Shown one piece after another: positions 1 to 6,163 of a stretch of DNA of 6,827 nt. A program made the position numbers and the translations under genes. The notes beneath the pieces were generated by a model. It had not been told where the DNA came from and did no database searches. It saw only the letters and a list, made by a program, of their open reading frames with translations. The stretch comes from Acidimicrobiaceae bacterium (GTDB lineage: Bacteria; Actinomycetota; Acidimicrobiia; Acidimicrobiales; RAAP-2): NCBI GenBank assembly GCA_003157945.1, contig PMFY01000196.1:1-6827 (forward strand), read 5' to 3'. Positions within the stretch are counted from its first letter, which is position 1; each line of letters starts with the position of its first letter.

Positions 1-929
1 CCGTTGATGTTTATATCCTGAATGACGGGTGCGGCGACGATCGGTAAAATGCAGTTCCAGTCCACATTCGAGTCACGCACGAACGAGACCGACTGCCCGG
101 CGGGCACGTCGAACGTGTTGCCGGGGTTGTAGGACACCGTGCCGGTGAACGGGAACGTCGGCGTACTGGTCCCCGGGTTGGTGAGCACCTTGGAGATCGT
201 GATGGTGCCCGACTTCGGGGTCTGGTCGACGGCGTAGTAGTAGCAGAACACGTGGCTCTGGCCGCTCGGGAAGCCGACCCACTCCACGTTGTCGCCGTTC
301 AGGTTGTCGATGGCGCAGCGCAGGGCGCCGAACGCATACCGGTTGCCGAAGGTGGCCGTGCCCAACGGATCACCGAACGTCCCGCCCTGCACCCACAGTT
401 GGTGGTTGGCCGCTTGGGTGACCTGGGCGGACGTGAGCGTGGTGGTCACCGCCCCGGCGATGGCCGAACCCGTCGGGTTGCCGTTGGTGTCGAGGAGCGG
501 CACCGAGGACTGGGTGGTGTACGGCGGGCTGACCGGGTTGGCCACCCGCGAGAGCTTGGTCGCCGGGTCCTTGCCGTTGATGCCGTTCCCGAAGGTGAAA
601 TTCCAGCCGGTCAGCGCGGTGCAGTTCGGCTGGTTCGGCGTCTCCACCGAAGGCGAGATGGGCTGGCCGGACGTGTAGGCCGTGTCCGCCCCGAGGTCCT
701 GCAGGCTCTCCTGGATGTTGTTGCGCGCCAGATTGGCGGTGATGTCCTGATAGGTCGGGCACTGACGGGCCACGAAGGTGACCAGGTAGGAGCCCGGGGT
801 GGCGGCCCGGGCCGGACCTCCGGGTTGGGTGACGACGGTCAGCACGGCGGCCATCGGGGCGAGGACGACCAGGGCGACCCCGAGGGTGCGGAGGCGGTTC
901 CGGGGGCTCGTTCGGGCGCGGTGGTTCAC
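1..929 (-). CDS. Secreted surface-type protein with signal peptide and C-terminal beta-sandwich-like domain (3' end outside window)
   Basis: The frame is open for 309 codons from GTG at 929 to the window edge, so the C-terminus is missing. Residues 1-43 form a classic signal peptide: an Arg-rich start, a hydrophobic core (LGVALVVLAPMAAVLTVV, about 16-33) and an ARAA-type cleavage site near 40-43. The mature part is rich in Asn, Thr, Gly, Pro and aromatic residues, as expected of an exported protein, with cysteines near 57, 103, 205, 229 and 292. Residues about 240-291 (SGTITISKVLTNPG, then FPFTGTVSYNPGNTFDVPAG and FVRDSNVDW) resemble the prealbumin-like/SpaA-like beta-sandwich repeats of actinobacterial surface proteins. 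That assignment is recollection plus inference, and the N-terminal part has no family I can name. GTG 929 is chosen because GGGAG lies 9 nt upstream; an in-frame GTG at 953 is possible but lacks a Shine-Dalgarno. It probably acts outside the membrane, and ligand and anchoring are unknown. Confidence 0.75.
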   Translation of the reverse strand, partial: MNHRARTSPRNRLRTLGVALVVLAPMAAVLTVVTQPGGPARAATPGSYLVTFVARQCPTYQDITANLARNNIQESLQDLGADTAYTSGQPISPSVETPNQPNCTALTGWNFTFGNGINGKDPATKLSRVANPVSPPYTTQSSVPLLDTNGNPTGSAIAGAVTTTLTSAQVTQAANHQLWVQGGTFGDPLGTATFGNRYAFGALRCAIDNLNGDNVEWVGFPSGQSHVFCYYYAVDQTPKSGTITISKVLTNPGTSTPTFPFTGTVSYNPGNTFDVPAGQSVSFVRDSNVDWNCILPIVAAPVIQDININ

Positions 930-952
930 CTTCCGATGCTCCCATAGGTCCA

Positions 953-980
953 CGGCCGGCGGAGGGACCGTGCCCGGCCG
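953..980 (-). terminator. Hairpin between glyS and the secreted-protein gene, possible weak terminator
   Basis: On the minus strand, 11 nt past the glyS stop, CGGCCGG (980-974) can pair with CCGGCCG (959-953) to give a 7-bp all-GC stem with a 14-nt loop. No T-run follows, so it would be at best a U-less GC-rich terminator. In DNA this rich in G and C such palindromes also arise by chance. It is the only visible punctuation in the 61 nt between these two genes. Confidence 0.25.
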
Positions 981-990
981 GATCTCCGGG

Positions 991-2337
991 CTACGCCTGG
1001 ACGGCGTCCATCCGGTGCCGCAGCTCGTCCAGGAGGCCGGCGATCGGCACCCGGACCTGCTCGGTCGTGTCACGGTCGCGCACCGTGACGGCGTCGTCCT
1101 CGAGCGAGTCGAAGTCGATGGTCACGCACCACGGGGTCCCGACCTCGTCCTGGCGCCGGTAGCGCTTGCCGATCGACTGGGTGGTGTCGTAGTCACACAT
1201 GAAGTGCGGCTGGAGCATCCCCAGCACCTGTCGGGCCAGCGGCTCCAGCGTGTCCTTCTTCGAGAGGGGGAGCACCCCCACCTGATAGGGCGCCAGACGG
1301 GGATCCAGCTTCAGCAGGGTGCGCGCCTCGCCACCCACCTGGTCCTCGGTGTAGGCCGCCAGCAGGAAGGCCATCATCGTGCGGGTGGCGCCCGCGGCGG
1401 GCTCGATCACGTGCGGCACGTAGCGCTCGTTGGCCGTCTGGTCGTAGTACTCGAGCTTCTCCCCCGAGGCGGCGGCGTGCGCCTTGAGGTCGAAGTCGGA
1501 GCGGTTGGCGATGCCCTCGAGCTCGTCCCAGCCCCAGGGGAAGAGGAACTCGACGTCGGCGGTGCCGGACGAGTAGTGGGAGAGCTCGCTCGCCTCGTGG
1601 TGGCGCAGGCGCAGCTGGTCGTCGGGGATGCCGAGGTCGAGATACCAGCGGAACCGGTGGTCGAGCCAGTACTCGAACCACCGCTGGGCCTCGGCCGGCG
1701 GCACGAAGTACTCCATCTCCATCTGTTCGAACTCGCGGGTGCGGAAGACGAAGTTCTGGGGCGTGATCTCGTTGCGGAAGGACTTCCCCACCTGGGCGAT
1801 GCCGAACGGCGGCTTCTTGCGCGTCGACTGGAGCACGTTGAGGAAATTGATGAACATCCCCTGGGCCGTCTCGGGGCGCAGGTAGGCGACGGCACCCTCG
1901 TCCTCGAGAGGACCGGCGTGGGTCTTGAACATGAGGTTGAAGGCCCGGGCCTCGGTGAACTCCGTCGACCCGCAGGCGGGACACACGCCATCGATCTTGT
2001 CCTCGCGCCAGCGCTGGTGGCAGTTCATGCAGTCGACCAGCGGGTCGGTGAAGGTGGCCAGGTGGCCGGAGGCGGCCCACACCGCCGGCGGACTCAGGAT
2101 GGCGGCGTCCAGGCCGACGACGTCGTCGCGGCGCTGGACCATCGACTCCCACCACAGGTCCTTCACGTTACGCAGCATGTTGACGCCGAGCGGGCCGTAG
2201 TCGTACGTGGACCGGAAGCCTCCGTAGATCTCCGCCGACTGGAAGATGAAGCCACGGCGCTTGCACAGCCCGACCACCTTCTCCATGAGGTCGGACCGCT
2301 CGGACACGGTGTCGTCTGGTGCTTCCGGCTCGGGCAT
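991..2337 (-). CDS. glyS: Glycyl-tRNA synthetase, single-chain (alpha2-type) class II
   Basis: This cytoplasmic enzyme charges tRNA-Gly with glycine using ATP. The 448-residue product has the normal length and layout of the homodimeric form. The N-terminal family signature is at about 37-63 (AEIYGGFRSTYDYGPLGVNM followed by LWW). A zinc-ribbon-like insert has C103, C106, C119 and C122. Class II motif 2 spans about 187-211 (FRNEITPQNFVFRTREFEQM), motif 3 is at about 316-325 (GATRTMMAFL), and the C-terminal anticodon-binding domain covers about 350-448, including GTPWCVTIDF. ATG 2337 is chosen because it sits just before the conserved region. The frame stays open upstream to 2424, but those residues look like translated intergenic DNA, and an internal ATG at 2286 would cut close to the catalytic domain. 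No Shine-Dalgarno precedes 2337. The gene is 127 nt from hemW and 61 nt from the next gene, so it is probably its own transcription unit. The protein appears intact. Confidence 0.97.
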   Translation of the reverse strand: MPEPEAPDDTVSERSDLMEKVVGLCKRRGFIFQSAEIYGGFRSTYDYGPLGVNMLRNVKDLWWESMVQRRDDVVGLDAAILSPPAVWAASGHLATFTDPLVDCMNCHQRWREDKIDGVCPACGSTEFTEARAFNLMFKTHAGPLEDEGAVAYLRPETAQGMFINFLNVLQSTRKKPPFGIAQVGKSFRNEITPQNFVFRTREFEQMEMEYFVPPAEAQRWFEYWLDHRFRWYLDLGIPDDQLRLRHHEASELSHYSSGTADVEFLFPWGWDELEGIANRSDFDLKAHAAASGEKLEYYDQTANERYVPHVIEPAAGATRTMMAFLLAAYTEDQVGGEARTLLKLDPRLAPYQVGVLPLSKKDTLEPLARQVLGMLQPHFMCDYDTTQSIGKRYRRQDEVGTPWCVTIDFDSLEDDAVTVRDRDTTEQVRVPIAGLLDELRHRMDAVQA

Positions 2338-2351
2338 AGGGGGGAATCGTA
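2338..2351 (-). promoter_or_regulatory. Putative -10 element for glyS, near-leaderless transcript
   Basis: On the minus strand, TACGAT (2351-2346) matches the TAnnnT -10 consensus and is separated from the glyS ATG by only eight bases (TCCCCCCT). No purine-rich ribosome binding site lies in this interval, and no good -35 TTGACA is visible about 17 nt further upstream. A start of transcription at or within a base or two of the ATG would give a leaderless mRNA, which is common in actinobacteria. A TAnnnT hexamer can occur by chance, although TA steps are rare in this window. Confidence 0.4.
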
Positions 2352-2420
2352 CCGGTTGGCCCACGGGCCCCGTCCCGCACGCGGGGCATCCGGCCACGAA
2401 CGGGAGGTGCCGGACCCCCA

Positions 2421-2463
2421 CCACGCCGACGCAGCCCGGGACGGCGGCCGGGGGCCGGCGTGG
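2421..2463 (-). terminator. Nested hairpin right after the hemW stop, candidate operon terminator
   Basis: One base after the hemW TGA, CCACGCCGGC (2463-2454) pairs with GTCGGCGTGG (2430-2421) in a 10-bp stem containing one G-U pair. The enclosed loop holds a second 5-bp stem, CCCGG (2452-2448) with CCGGG (2439-2435). Its position exactly at the end of the five-gene cluster fits a terminator or 3'-protective structure. No T-run follows, so rho-independent termination is uncertain. The rest of the 127-nt interval (2338-2464) holds two further short GC palindromes at 2358-2369 and 2374-2385. Confidence 0.4.
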
Positions 2464-2464
2464 G

Positions 2465-3544
2465 TCAGGCCGGCACGACGAGCCGCTGGGTCACCGCGTT
2501 GGCCAGCAGCCGTCCCCGCACGGTCAGTACGGCTCGACCGGACGACCGGTCGACCAGCCCCTCGAGGTCGGGATCGACCGGCAGGGCCTCGTCCGGCACT
2601 CCGGCCGGCGTGCGCAGCGCCAGGGCCAGTGCCTCGAACGCCCGGGCGGTGCCGTCGAGGACCTCTTCGCCCGCCGCGGTGGGTCGGTCCGCCCCCACCA
2701 GTGCGACATACCGGTCGGGGGTCCGGACGTTCCACCATCGCCGGCCGTCCCGGTGGGAGTGCGCCGCCGATCCGATGCCCCGGTAGTCGCCCTGCTCCCA
2801 GTAGAGGTGGTTGTGGCGGCACTCGTGACCCGGGCGGGCCCAGTTGGAGATCTCCTCCCACCGGTAGCCGGCTCCGACGAGCACCCGCTCAGCCGTCTCG
2901 TAGCGGCCGGCCTGCACATCGTCGTCGGGGTGACGGTCCGGGGTGCGGGCCAGCGGGGTACCTGGCTCGACCGTCAGCGCATACGCGCTCAGGTGGGGTG
3001 GGGGCGACGCCATGCCCAACAGGTCGGAGAGACTGCGCTCCCAGTCCTCGTCACGCTCCCCCGCCCCACCGAGGATCAGGTCGAGGTTCCACGAGTCGAA
3101 CCCCTCCCCGGCCACCAGTGCGGCGGCCGACGCGACGTGCTCCGGTCCGTGGCGCCGGCCGAGGCCCTCCAGCACGTGTCCCACGGTGGACTGCACACCG
3201 AGGGAGATACGGGTCACCCCGGCCGCCCGGTACGTGGCGAGCAACCGTTCGGTCACGTCCTCCGGATTGCACTCGACCGTCACTTCGGCCCCCGGCGCCC
3301 GTGGCACCGCGGCGAGCACCTCGACCAGGAGATCGGCCGGGAGCCGCGAGGGTGTCCCGCCGCCGAAGAACACCGAGGTCGCCGGAGCCAGGGACTCCCG
3401 CTCGACCGCCCGTGCGATCTCGATGGCGCAGGCCGCCGCATACACCTCCATCAGGTGGTCCCGGTCGGTGTAGGTGGCGAAGGCGCAGTAGTCGCACCGG
3501 TGGCGGCAGAACGGCACGTGGACGTAGACCCCGAACGGCTCCAC
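2465..3544 (-). CDS. hemW: Radical SAM haem chaperone HemW (coproporphyrinogen III oxidase-like)
   Basis: The protein belongs to the HemN/HemW radical SAM group. HemW binds haem and delivers it to respiratory proteins, whereas true HemN oxidises coproporphyrinogen III. Counting from GTG 3544 (359 aa), the [4Fe-4S]/SAM motif CRHRCDYC has C13, C17 and C20. It is followed by A-F instead of the extra cysteine of HemN (CxxxCxxCxC), which favours HemW. GGGTPS (61-66), ISLGVQS (113-119), HLSAYALTVEPGTPL (184-198), EISNWARPGHECRHN (231-245) and GDYRGIGSAAHS (252-263) all fit the family, with a HemN_C-like domain at the end. GTG 3544 is preferred: AGGAAG lies 7 nt upstream, the product begins as HemW proteins usually do, and the codons before it have weaker GC3 bias. 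In-frame ATGs at 3661 (overlapping the phr stop as ATGA, 398 aa), 3634 and 3619 are alternatives. It is the last gene of the presumed operon. Confidence 0.93.
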   Translation of the reverse strand: MEPFGVYVHVPFCRHRCDYCAFATYTDRDHLMEVYAAACAIEIARAVERESLAPATSVFFGGGTPSRLPADLLVEVLAAVPRAPGAEVTVECNPEDVTERLLATYRAAGVTRISLGVQSTVGHVLEGLGRRHGPEHVASAAALVAGEGFDSWNLDLILGGAGERDEDWERSLSDLLGMASPPPHLSAYALTVEPGTPLARTPDRHPDDDVQAGRYETAERVLVGAGYRWEEISNWARPGHECRHNHLYWEQGDYRGIGSAAHSHRDGRRWWNVRTPDRYVALVGADRPTAAGEEVLDGTARAFEALALALRTPAGVPDEALPVDPDLEGLVDRSSGRAVLTVRGRLLANAVTQRLVVPA

Positions 3545-3551
3545 CCGGTGA

Positions 3552-3557
3552 CTTCCT
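3552..3557 (-). promoter_or_regulatory. Shine-Dalgarno-like AGGAAG favouring the GTG 3544 start of hemW
   Basis: AGGAAG on the minus strand lies 7 nt upstream of GTG 3544, ideal spacing, and matches AGGAGG in five of six positions. The in-frame ATGs at 3634 and 3619 have purine runs only one base away, which is too close, and 3661 has none. This is the best ribosome-binding match seen at the hemW 5' end and the main reason for choosing the shorter protein. Confidence 0.5.
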
Positions 3558-3612
3558 GTCGGTGGGGTCGACGCGGTCGATGCGGCGGATGCAGTGGGTG
3601 GGGTCGTGGGTC

Positions 3613-3664
3613 CCGTCATGCCCCTCACCGTCATGCCCTCACCGTCATGCCACACCGTCATGCC
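3613..3664 (-). repeat. Four tandem copies of an ATG-containing 10-mer across the phr/hemW junction
   Basis: GGCATGACGG occurs four times on the minus strand with no mismatch, at 3664-3655, 3651-3642, 3637-3628 and 3622-3613. The copies start 13, 14 and 15 bases apart, joined by short T/G/A-G linkers. Every copy contains ATGA. The first supplies the phr stop and an overlapping ATG at 3661. The ATGs at 3634 and 3619 are in frame with hemW, while that at 3648 is out of frame. It may be a slippage-generated array or a reinitiation device; the sequence does not decide. Confidence 0.85.
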
Positions 3665-5004
3665 CGGTCCACCCGGGCGGCTGCGTCCCTGGCCTCCTGC
3701 CAGCGTTCCAGGGCCTCGGCCCGCTCGACAGCGTGGTCGACGATCGGCGCCGGATAGTCCGGGCCGCCGAGATCGGGCACATAGCGGGCCACGTAGGTCC
3801 CGTCGGGGTCGAAGCGACCGGCCTGCCGCTCGGGACTGAAGACCCGGAAGAACGGGGCCGCATCCGTGCCCGTGCCGGCGACCCATTGCCAGCCGTGGTT
3901 GTTGGAGGCGAGATCACCGTCGATGAGGAGGTCCATGAAGTGGGCCGCCCCGCGCTGCCACGGCAGGTGGAGGTCCTTGACCAGGAACGAGGCCGTCAGC
4001 ATCCGCACGCGGTTGTGCATCCACCCTTCGGCGCGCAGCTGGCGCATCCCGGCGTCGACCAGCGGGTACCCGGTCCGCCCTTCCGTCCACGCCGCGAACC
4101 GGGCATCGGCCTCCGGGCCGGAGTCGGCCCGGAGGTGGGCGCCGACCGGCGACAGCGACGTCCACGCGGAATCGGGTCGGTGCCAGAGCACGTCGGCGTA
4201 GAACTCCCGCCAGGCCAGCTCGGAGCGGAAGGCGTCCCCCGCCGTCCCGGTCGGCAGCCGATCCAATACCTGCCGCGGGTGAACCGTGCCGAACCGCAGG
4301 TGGGGCGACAACCGCGACGTGCCGGCCCGGTCGGGACGGTCCCGGTCCTCGTCATACGCCGCGACCGGCCCGTCGAGGAAGGTCTCGAGGAGCTCGGTGG
4401 CGCCGGCCTCGCCGGCCGGGGGCAGGCTCGCCGTGGCCAGGTCGACCTCCAGATCGGCCGGAGCCAGCGCCCGGTCGGCCCGTGCCCACCGCATCCCGAC
4501 GGGGGGTCCCACCGGGGCGGGCCAGCCGTGTGAGCCCCACGCCCGGCGGAAGGGGGTGAACACCCGGTAGGGAGCACCGTCGGCGGTCCGCACCCGGCCG
4601 GGCGACACCGCGTAGGGCGAGCCCGTGCGCACCAACGCGCGACCGGACGCCGCCAGGGCCTCGGCGACCCGTGCGTCGCGACGCCGGCCGTAGGGCGCGC
4701 AGTCGCCGGTGGCGTGCACCGTCGACGACGCCACCTCTTCGGCCACCTCCGGCACGACCATCTCGGGACGGCCCCGACGCAGGACCAGACGGCCGTCCAC
4801 GGTGTCGTCGAGGGCCGCCAGGGTCCGGGACAGATAGGCCCGGCGATTGGCCCCCCCGGTGCGGAGGAGTCCGTCCTCGACGACGAACAGGGCCAGCAGG
4901 GGCCGGCCGAGGGTCCGGGCCTCGTCGGCGGCCGCCGCGAGGGCCGGGTGGTCGGTCAGGCGCAGATCACGTCGGAACCAGACGACGACGGCGGGCGTGG
5001 TCAC
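3658..5004 (-). CDS. phr: Deoxyribodipyrimidine photolyase (class I-type, FAD-dependent)
   Basis: The enzyme repairs UV-induced pyrimidine dimers in DNA using blue light and reduced FAD. The 448-residue product begins with the family's VVWFRRDLRLTDHPAL (7-22) in the antenna-chromophore domain. The FAD domain follows, with SELAWREFY (261-269; E262 and W265 correspond to the dimer-contacting E274 and W277 of E. coli photolyase), TGYPLVDAGMRQL (311-323), GWMHNRVRM (327-335), FLVKDLHLPW (340-349) and DGDLASNNHGWQW (362-374). The electron-transfer tryptophan triad is present as W328, W349 and W372, so repair activity is plausible. A cryptochrome or 6-4 photolyase role is less likely but not excluded, and the antenna pigment cannot be told. 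GTG 5004 is the start: homology begins there and GAGGG lies about 10 nt upstream. The frame is open far upstream but only as a shadow of recO. Spacing to recO is 20 nt, and the TGA sits in the ATG microrepeat before hemW. The protein appears intact. Confidence 0.95.
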   Translation of the reverse strand: MTTPAVVVWFRRDLRLTDHPALAAAADEARTLGRPLLALFVVEDGLLRTGGANRRAYLSRTLAALDDTVDGRLVLRRGRPEMVVPEVAEEVASSTVHATGDCAPYGRRRDARVAEALAASGRALVRTGSPYAVSPGRVRTADGAPYRVFTPFRRAWGSHGWPAPVGPPVGMRWARADRALAPADLEVDLATASLPPAGEAGATELLETFLDGPVAAYDEDRDRPDRAGTSRLSPHLRFGTVHPRQVLDRLPTGTAGDAFRSELAWREFYADVLWHRPDSAWTSLSPVGAHLRADSGPEADARFAAWTEGRTGYPLVDAGMRQLRAEGWMHNRVRMLTASFLVKDLHLPWQRGAAHFMDLLIDGDLASNNHGWQWVAGTGTDAAPFFRVFSPERQAGRFDPDGTYVARYVPDLGGPDYPAPIVDHAVERAEALERWQEARDAAARVDRA

Positions 5005-5024
5005 CGGTGCGGGGCCCTCGGTGC

Positions 5025-5750
5025 TCAGGTGACCTGGCCGGCCCGGACGGACCGGAGCCGGCGGTCGAGGTGGGCCTCCATGGCCTCGGTGGCGAGTGTG
5101 GTGACCTCGTCGGTGGTGGCGGTCCGGGGCTCGGCCAGCACGCCGGAGAGCCCCCCGCCGAGCGTCCGGCGCAGGAGGTCGAGTCCCTCCGGCGACAGTG
5201 GCCGACCGCGCCGGCAGGCCCGGCACAGTACGCCGCCCTCCACGATGTCGAAGGCCACCAGCTGCCCGTCGTCCTCCTCCCCACAGGACACGCACCCGTC
5301 GAGGAAGGGGGCCGAGCCCTCGAGGGCGAGGACCTTGAGGAAGAAGGCGGGGGCGACCATGGCTGAGTTGCGCTCGGCCAGGGCGCCCAGGGCCCGCACG
5401 GACATCTCGTAGAGACGGGGGTTGGCGTGGCGCTCCTGGCCGACCTGGTCGACCACCTCGAGCATGGAGAGGGCCGCCGACACCCGGTCGAGGTCCTCGC
5501 GGACCGGACGGAACGTGTCGATGACCTCGACCTGGTTGATGGTGTCGAGATCGCCCCGCCCCTGCCAGCCGAGCAGGGCGACGTGGCTCAGGGGCTCGAG
5601 GCGGGACCCGAACCTGGAGGTCGTGCGGCGCACGCCCTTGGCGACGGCGCGGACCTTGCCGTGATGCTCGGTCATCAGGGTCACGATCCGGTCCGCCTCG
5701 CCCAGCCGGATGGTGCGGAGCACGACGCCCTGGTCGCGGAAGAGGGTCAT
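5025..5750 (-). CDS. recO: DNA repair protein RecO
   Basis: RecO is a cytoplasmic recombination mediator that works with RecR (and RecF) to load RecA on SSB-coated single-stranded DNA at gaps. The 241-residue product has the usual length and domain order. An N-terminal OB fold begins FRDQGVVLRTIRLGEADRIV (4-23) and includes HGKVRAVAKGVRRTTSRFG (30-48). A helical middle carries RLYEMSVRALGAL (112-124). A four-cysteine zinc site has C153, C156, C176 and C179 within CVSCGEEDDGQLVAFD and GGVLCRAC. The ATG at 5750 overlaps the stop of the upstream membrane gene as ATGA, so translation is probably coupled. The frame is open upstream to 6089, but that stretch is the shadow of the membrane-protein gene. 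In many actinobacteria recO lies beside uppS; here one small gene intervenes. Confidence 0.95.
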   Translation of the reverse strand: MTLFRDQGVVLRTIRLGEADRIVTLMTEHHGKVRAVAKGVRRTTSRFGSRLEPLSHVALLGWQGRGDLDTINQVEVIDTFRPVREDLDRVSAALSMLEVVDQVGQERHANPRLYEMSVRALGALAERNSAMVAPAFFLKVLALEGSAPFLDGCVSCGEEDDGQLVAFDIVEGGVLCRACRRGRPLSPEGLDLLRRTLGGGLSGVLAEPRTATTDEVTTLATEAMEAHLDRRLRSVRAGQVT

Positions 5751-6163
5751 CCGCCCGAGCCGGTCTCCCCGCCGCCGGTGCCGCCCCCGGTGCCGCCCCC
5801 CGGCGACGGGGGTCGGTCCCGTCCGTTGGCGGCCCCCGGTGCCGCGTCGGCAGCCGGGGCGCCGGGCCGGTAGGCGGAGGGGTCGTCGCCACGGTCGGTG
5901 GGGCCGATGGGCCGGGGCTCGAGCGGCTGGCGTCGCCGTGGACCTCCCAGCAGGGCGTTGGAGCCGATCAGGGCCACGAGCACCAGCGGAATGATCACGA
6001 ACGGCAGGATGGCGGTGAAGCCCGCCGCCCACAGCACCACCATGAAGCCGTAGAAGAGGACCCCGAGGACGATGCCGACGCGGATCCACAGGCCACCCTC
6101 GTCGTCGCGTCGGCGGGCCTCCCTCCGGTCACCGACGTCCGACCGGACCCGGCCGCCGGTCAT
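5747..6163 (-). CDS. Small two-helix membrane protein of unknown function with Gly/Pro-rich tail
   Basis: I do not recognise a named family. The 138-residue product has a charged N-terminus (residues 1-24, ten Arg), two predicted membrane helices at about 26-48 and 50-71, and a long polar tail (75-138). The tail is Pro-, Gly- and Arg-rich and ends in GGGTGGGTGGGETGSGG, so it is probably disordered. The Arg-rich N-terminus suggests that both termini face the cytoplasm with a short hairpin in the membrane. ATG 6163 overlaps the uppS TGA and its own TGA overlaps the recO ATG, both as ATGA, which strongly supports a real, translationally coupled gene. In-frame codons upstream of 6163 lie inside uppS and are shadow. 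Its place beside uppS suggests a link to membrane or envelope biology, but that is inference only. Confidence 0.8.
   Translation of the reverse strand: MTGGRVRSDVGDRREARRRDDEGGLWIRVGIVLGVLFYGFMVVLWAAGFTAILPFVIIPLVLVALIGSNALLGGPRRRQPLEPRPIGPTDRGDDPSAYRPGAPAADAAPGAANGRDRPPSPGGGTGGGTGGGETGSGG
5775..5800 (-). repeat. 12-bp tandem repeat encoding the GGGT tail of the membrane protein
   Basis: A 12-bp unit, CCGGTGCCGCCC on the plus strand, repeats about 2.2 times without mismatch. It encodes the repeated GGGT peptide in the C-terminal tail of the small membrane protein (residues about 122-130). A pure, in-frame repeat of this kind could change length by slippage without breaking the frame. Confidence 0.7.

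Noticed and set aside
289..678. A plus-strand open frame of 129 codons opposite the secreted-protein gene.
   Set aside because: Its residue mix is less extreme than other shadows, but it shows no domain, no ribosome site and overlaps a much better supported gene.
370..945. A minus-strand open frame starting with ATG at 945, overlapping the secreted-protein gene.
   Set aside because: It gives a Pro/Arg/Gly-rich peptide without signal sequence or domain. The frame from GTG 929 gives a textbook signal peptide and a natural secreted composition, so the ATG frame is a shadow.
2338..2424. In-frame N-terminal extension of glyS containing a Cys-x-x-Cys pair.
   Set aside because: It lies beyond the usual family start, is intergenic in character, overlaps the proposed -10 box and has no supporting conservation visible.
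2338..2464. Possible T-box or glycine-responsive leader ahead of glyS.
   Set aside because: No T-box consensus (AGGGTGGNACCGCG-like) or antiterminator is seen, and the interval is short; only GC palindromes are present.
799..4533. A plus-strand open frame of about 3.7 kb running opposite glyS, hemW and most of phr.
   Set aside because: Its product is Arg/Pro/Gly-rich with no recognisable domain, and the opposite strand holds well-conserved genes. Long antisense frames are a normal by-product of GC-rich codon use.
5005..5892. In-frame extension of phr upstream through recO (296 extra codons).
   Set aside because: Photolyase homology begins at VVWFRRDLR just after GTG 5004, and the upstream part is the out-of-frame reading of recO.
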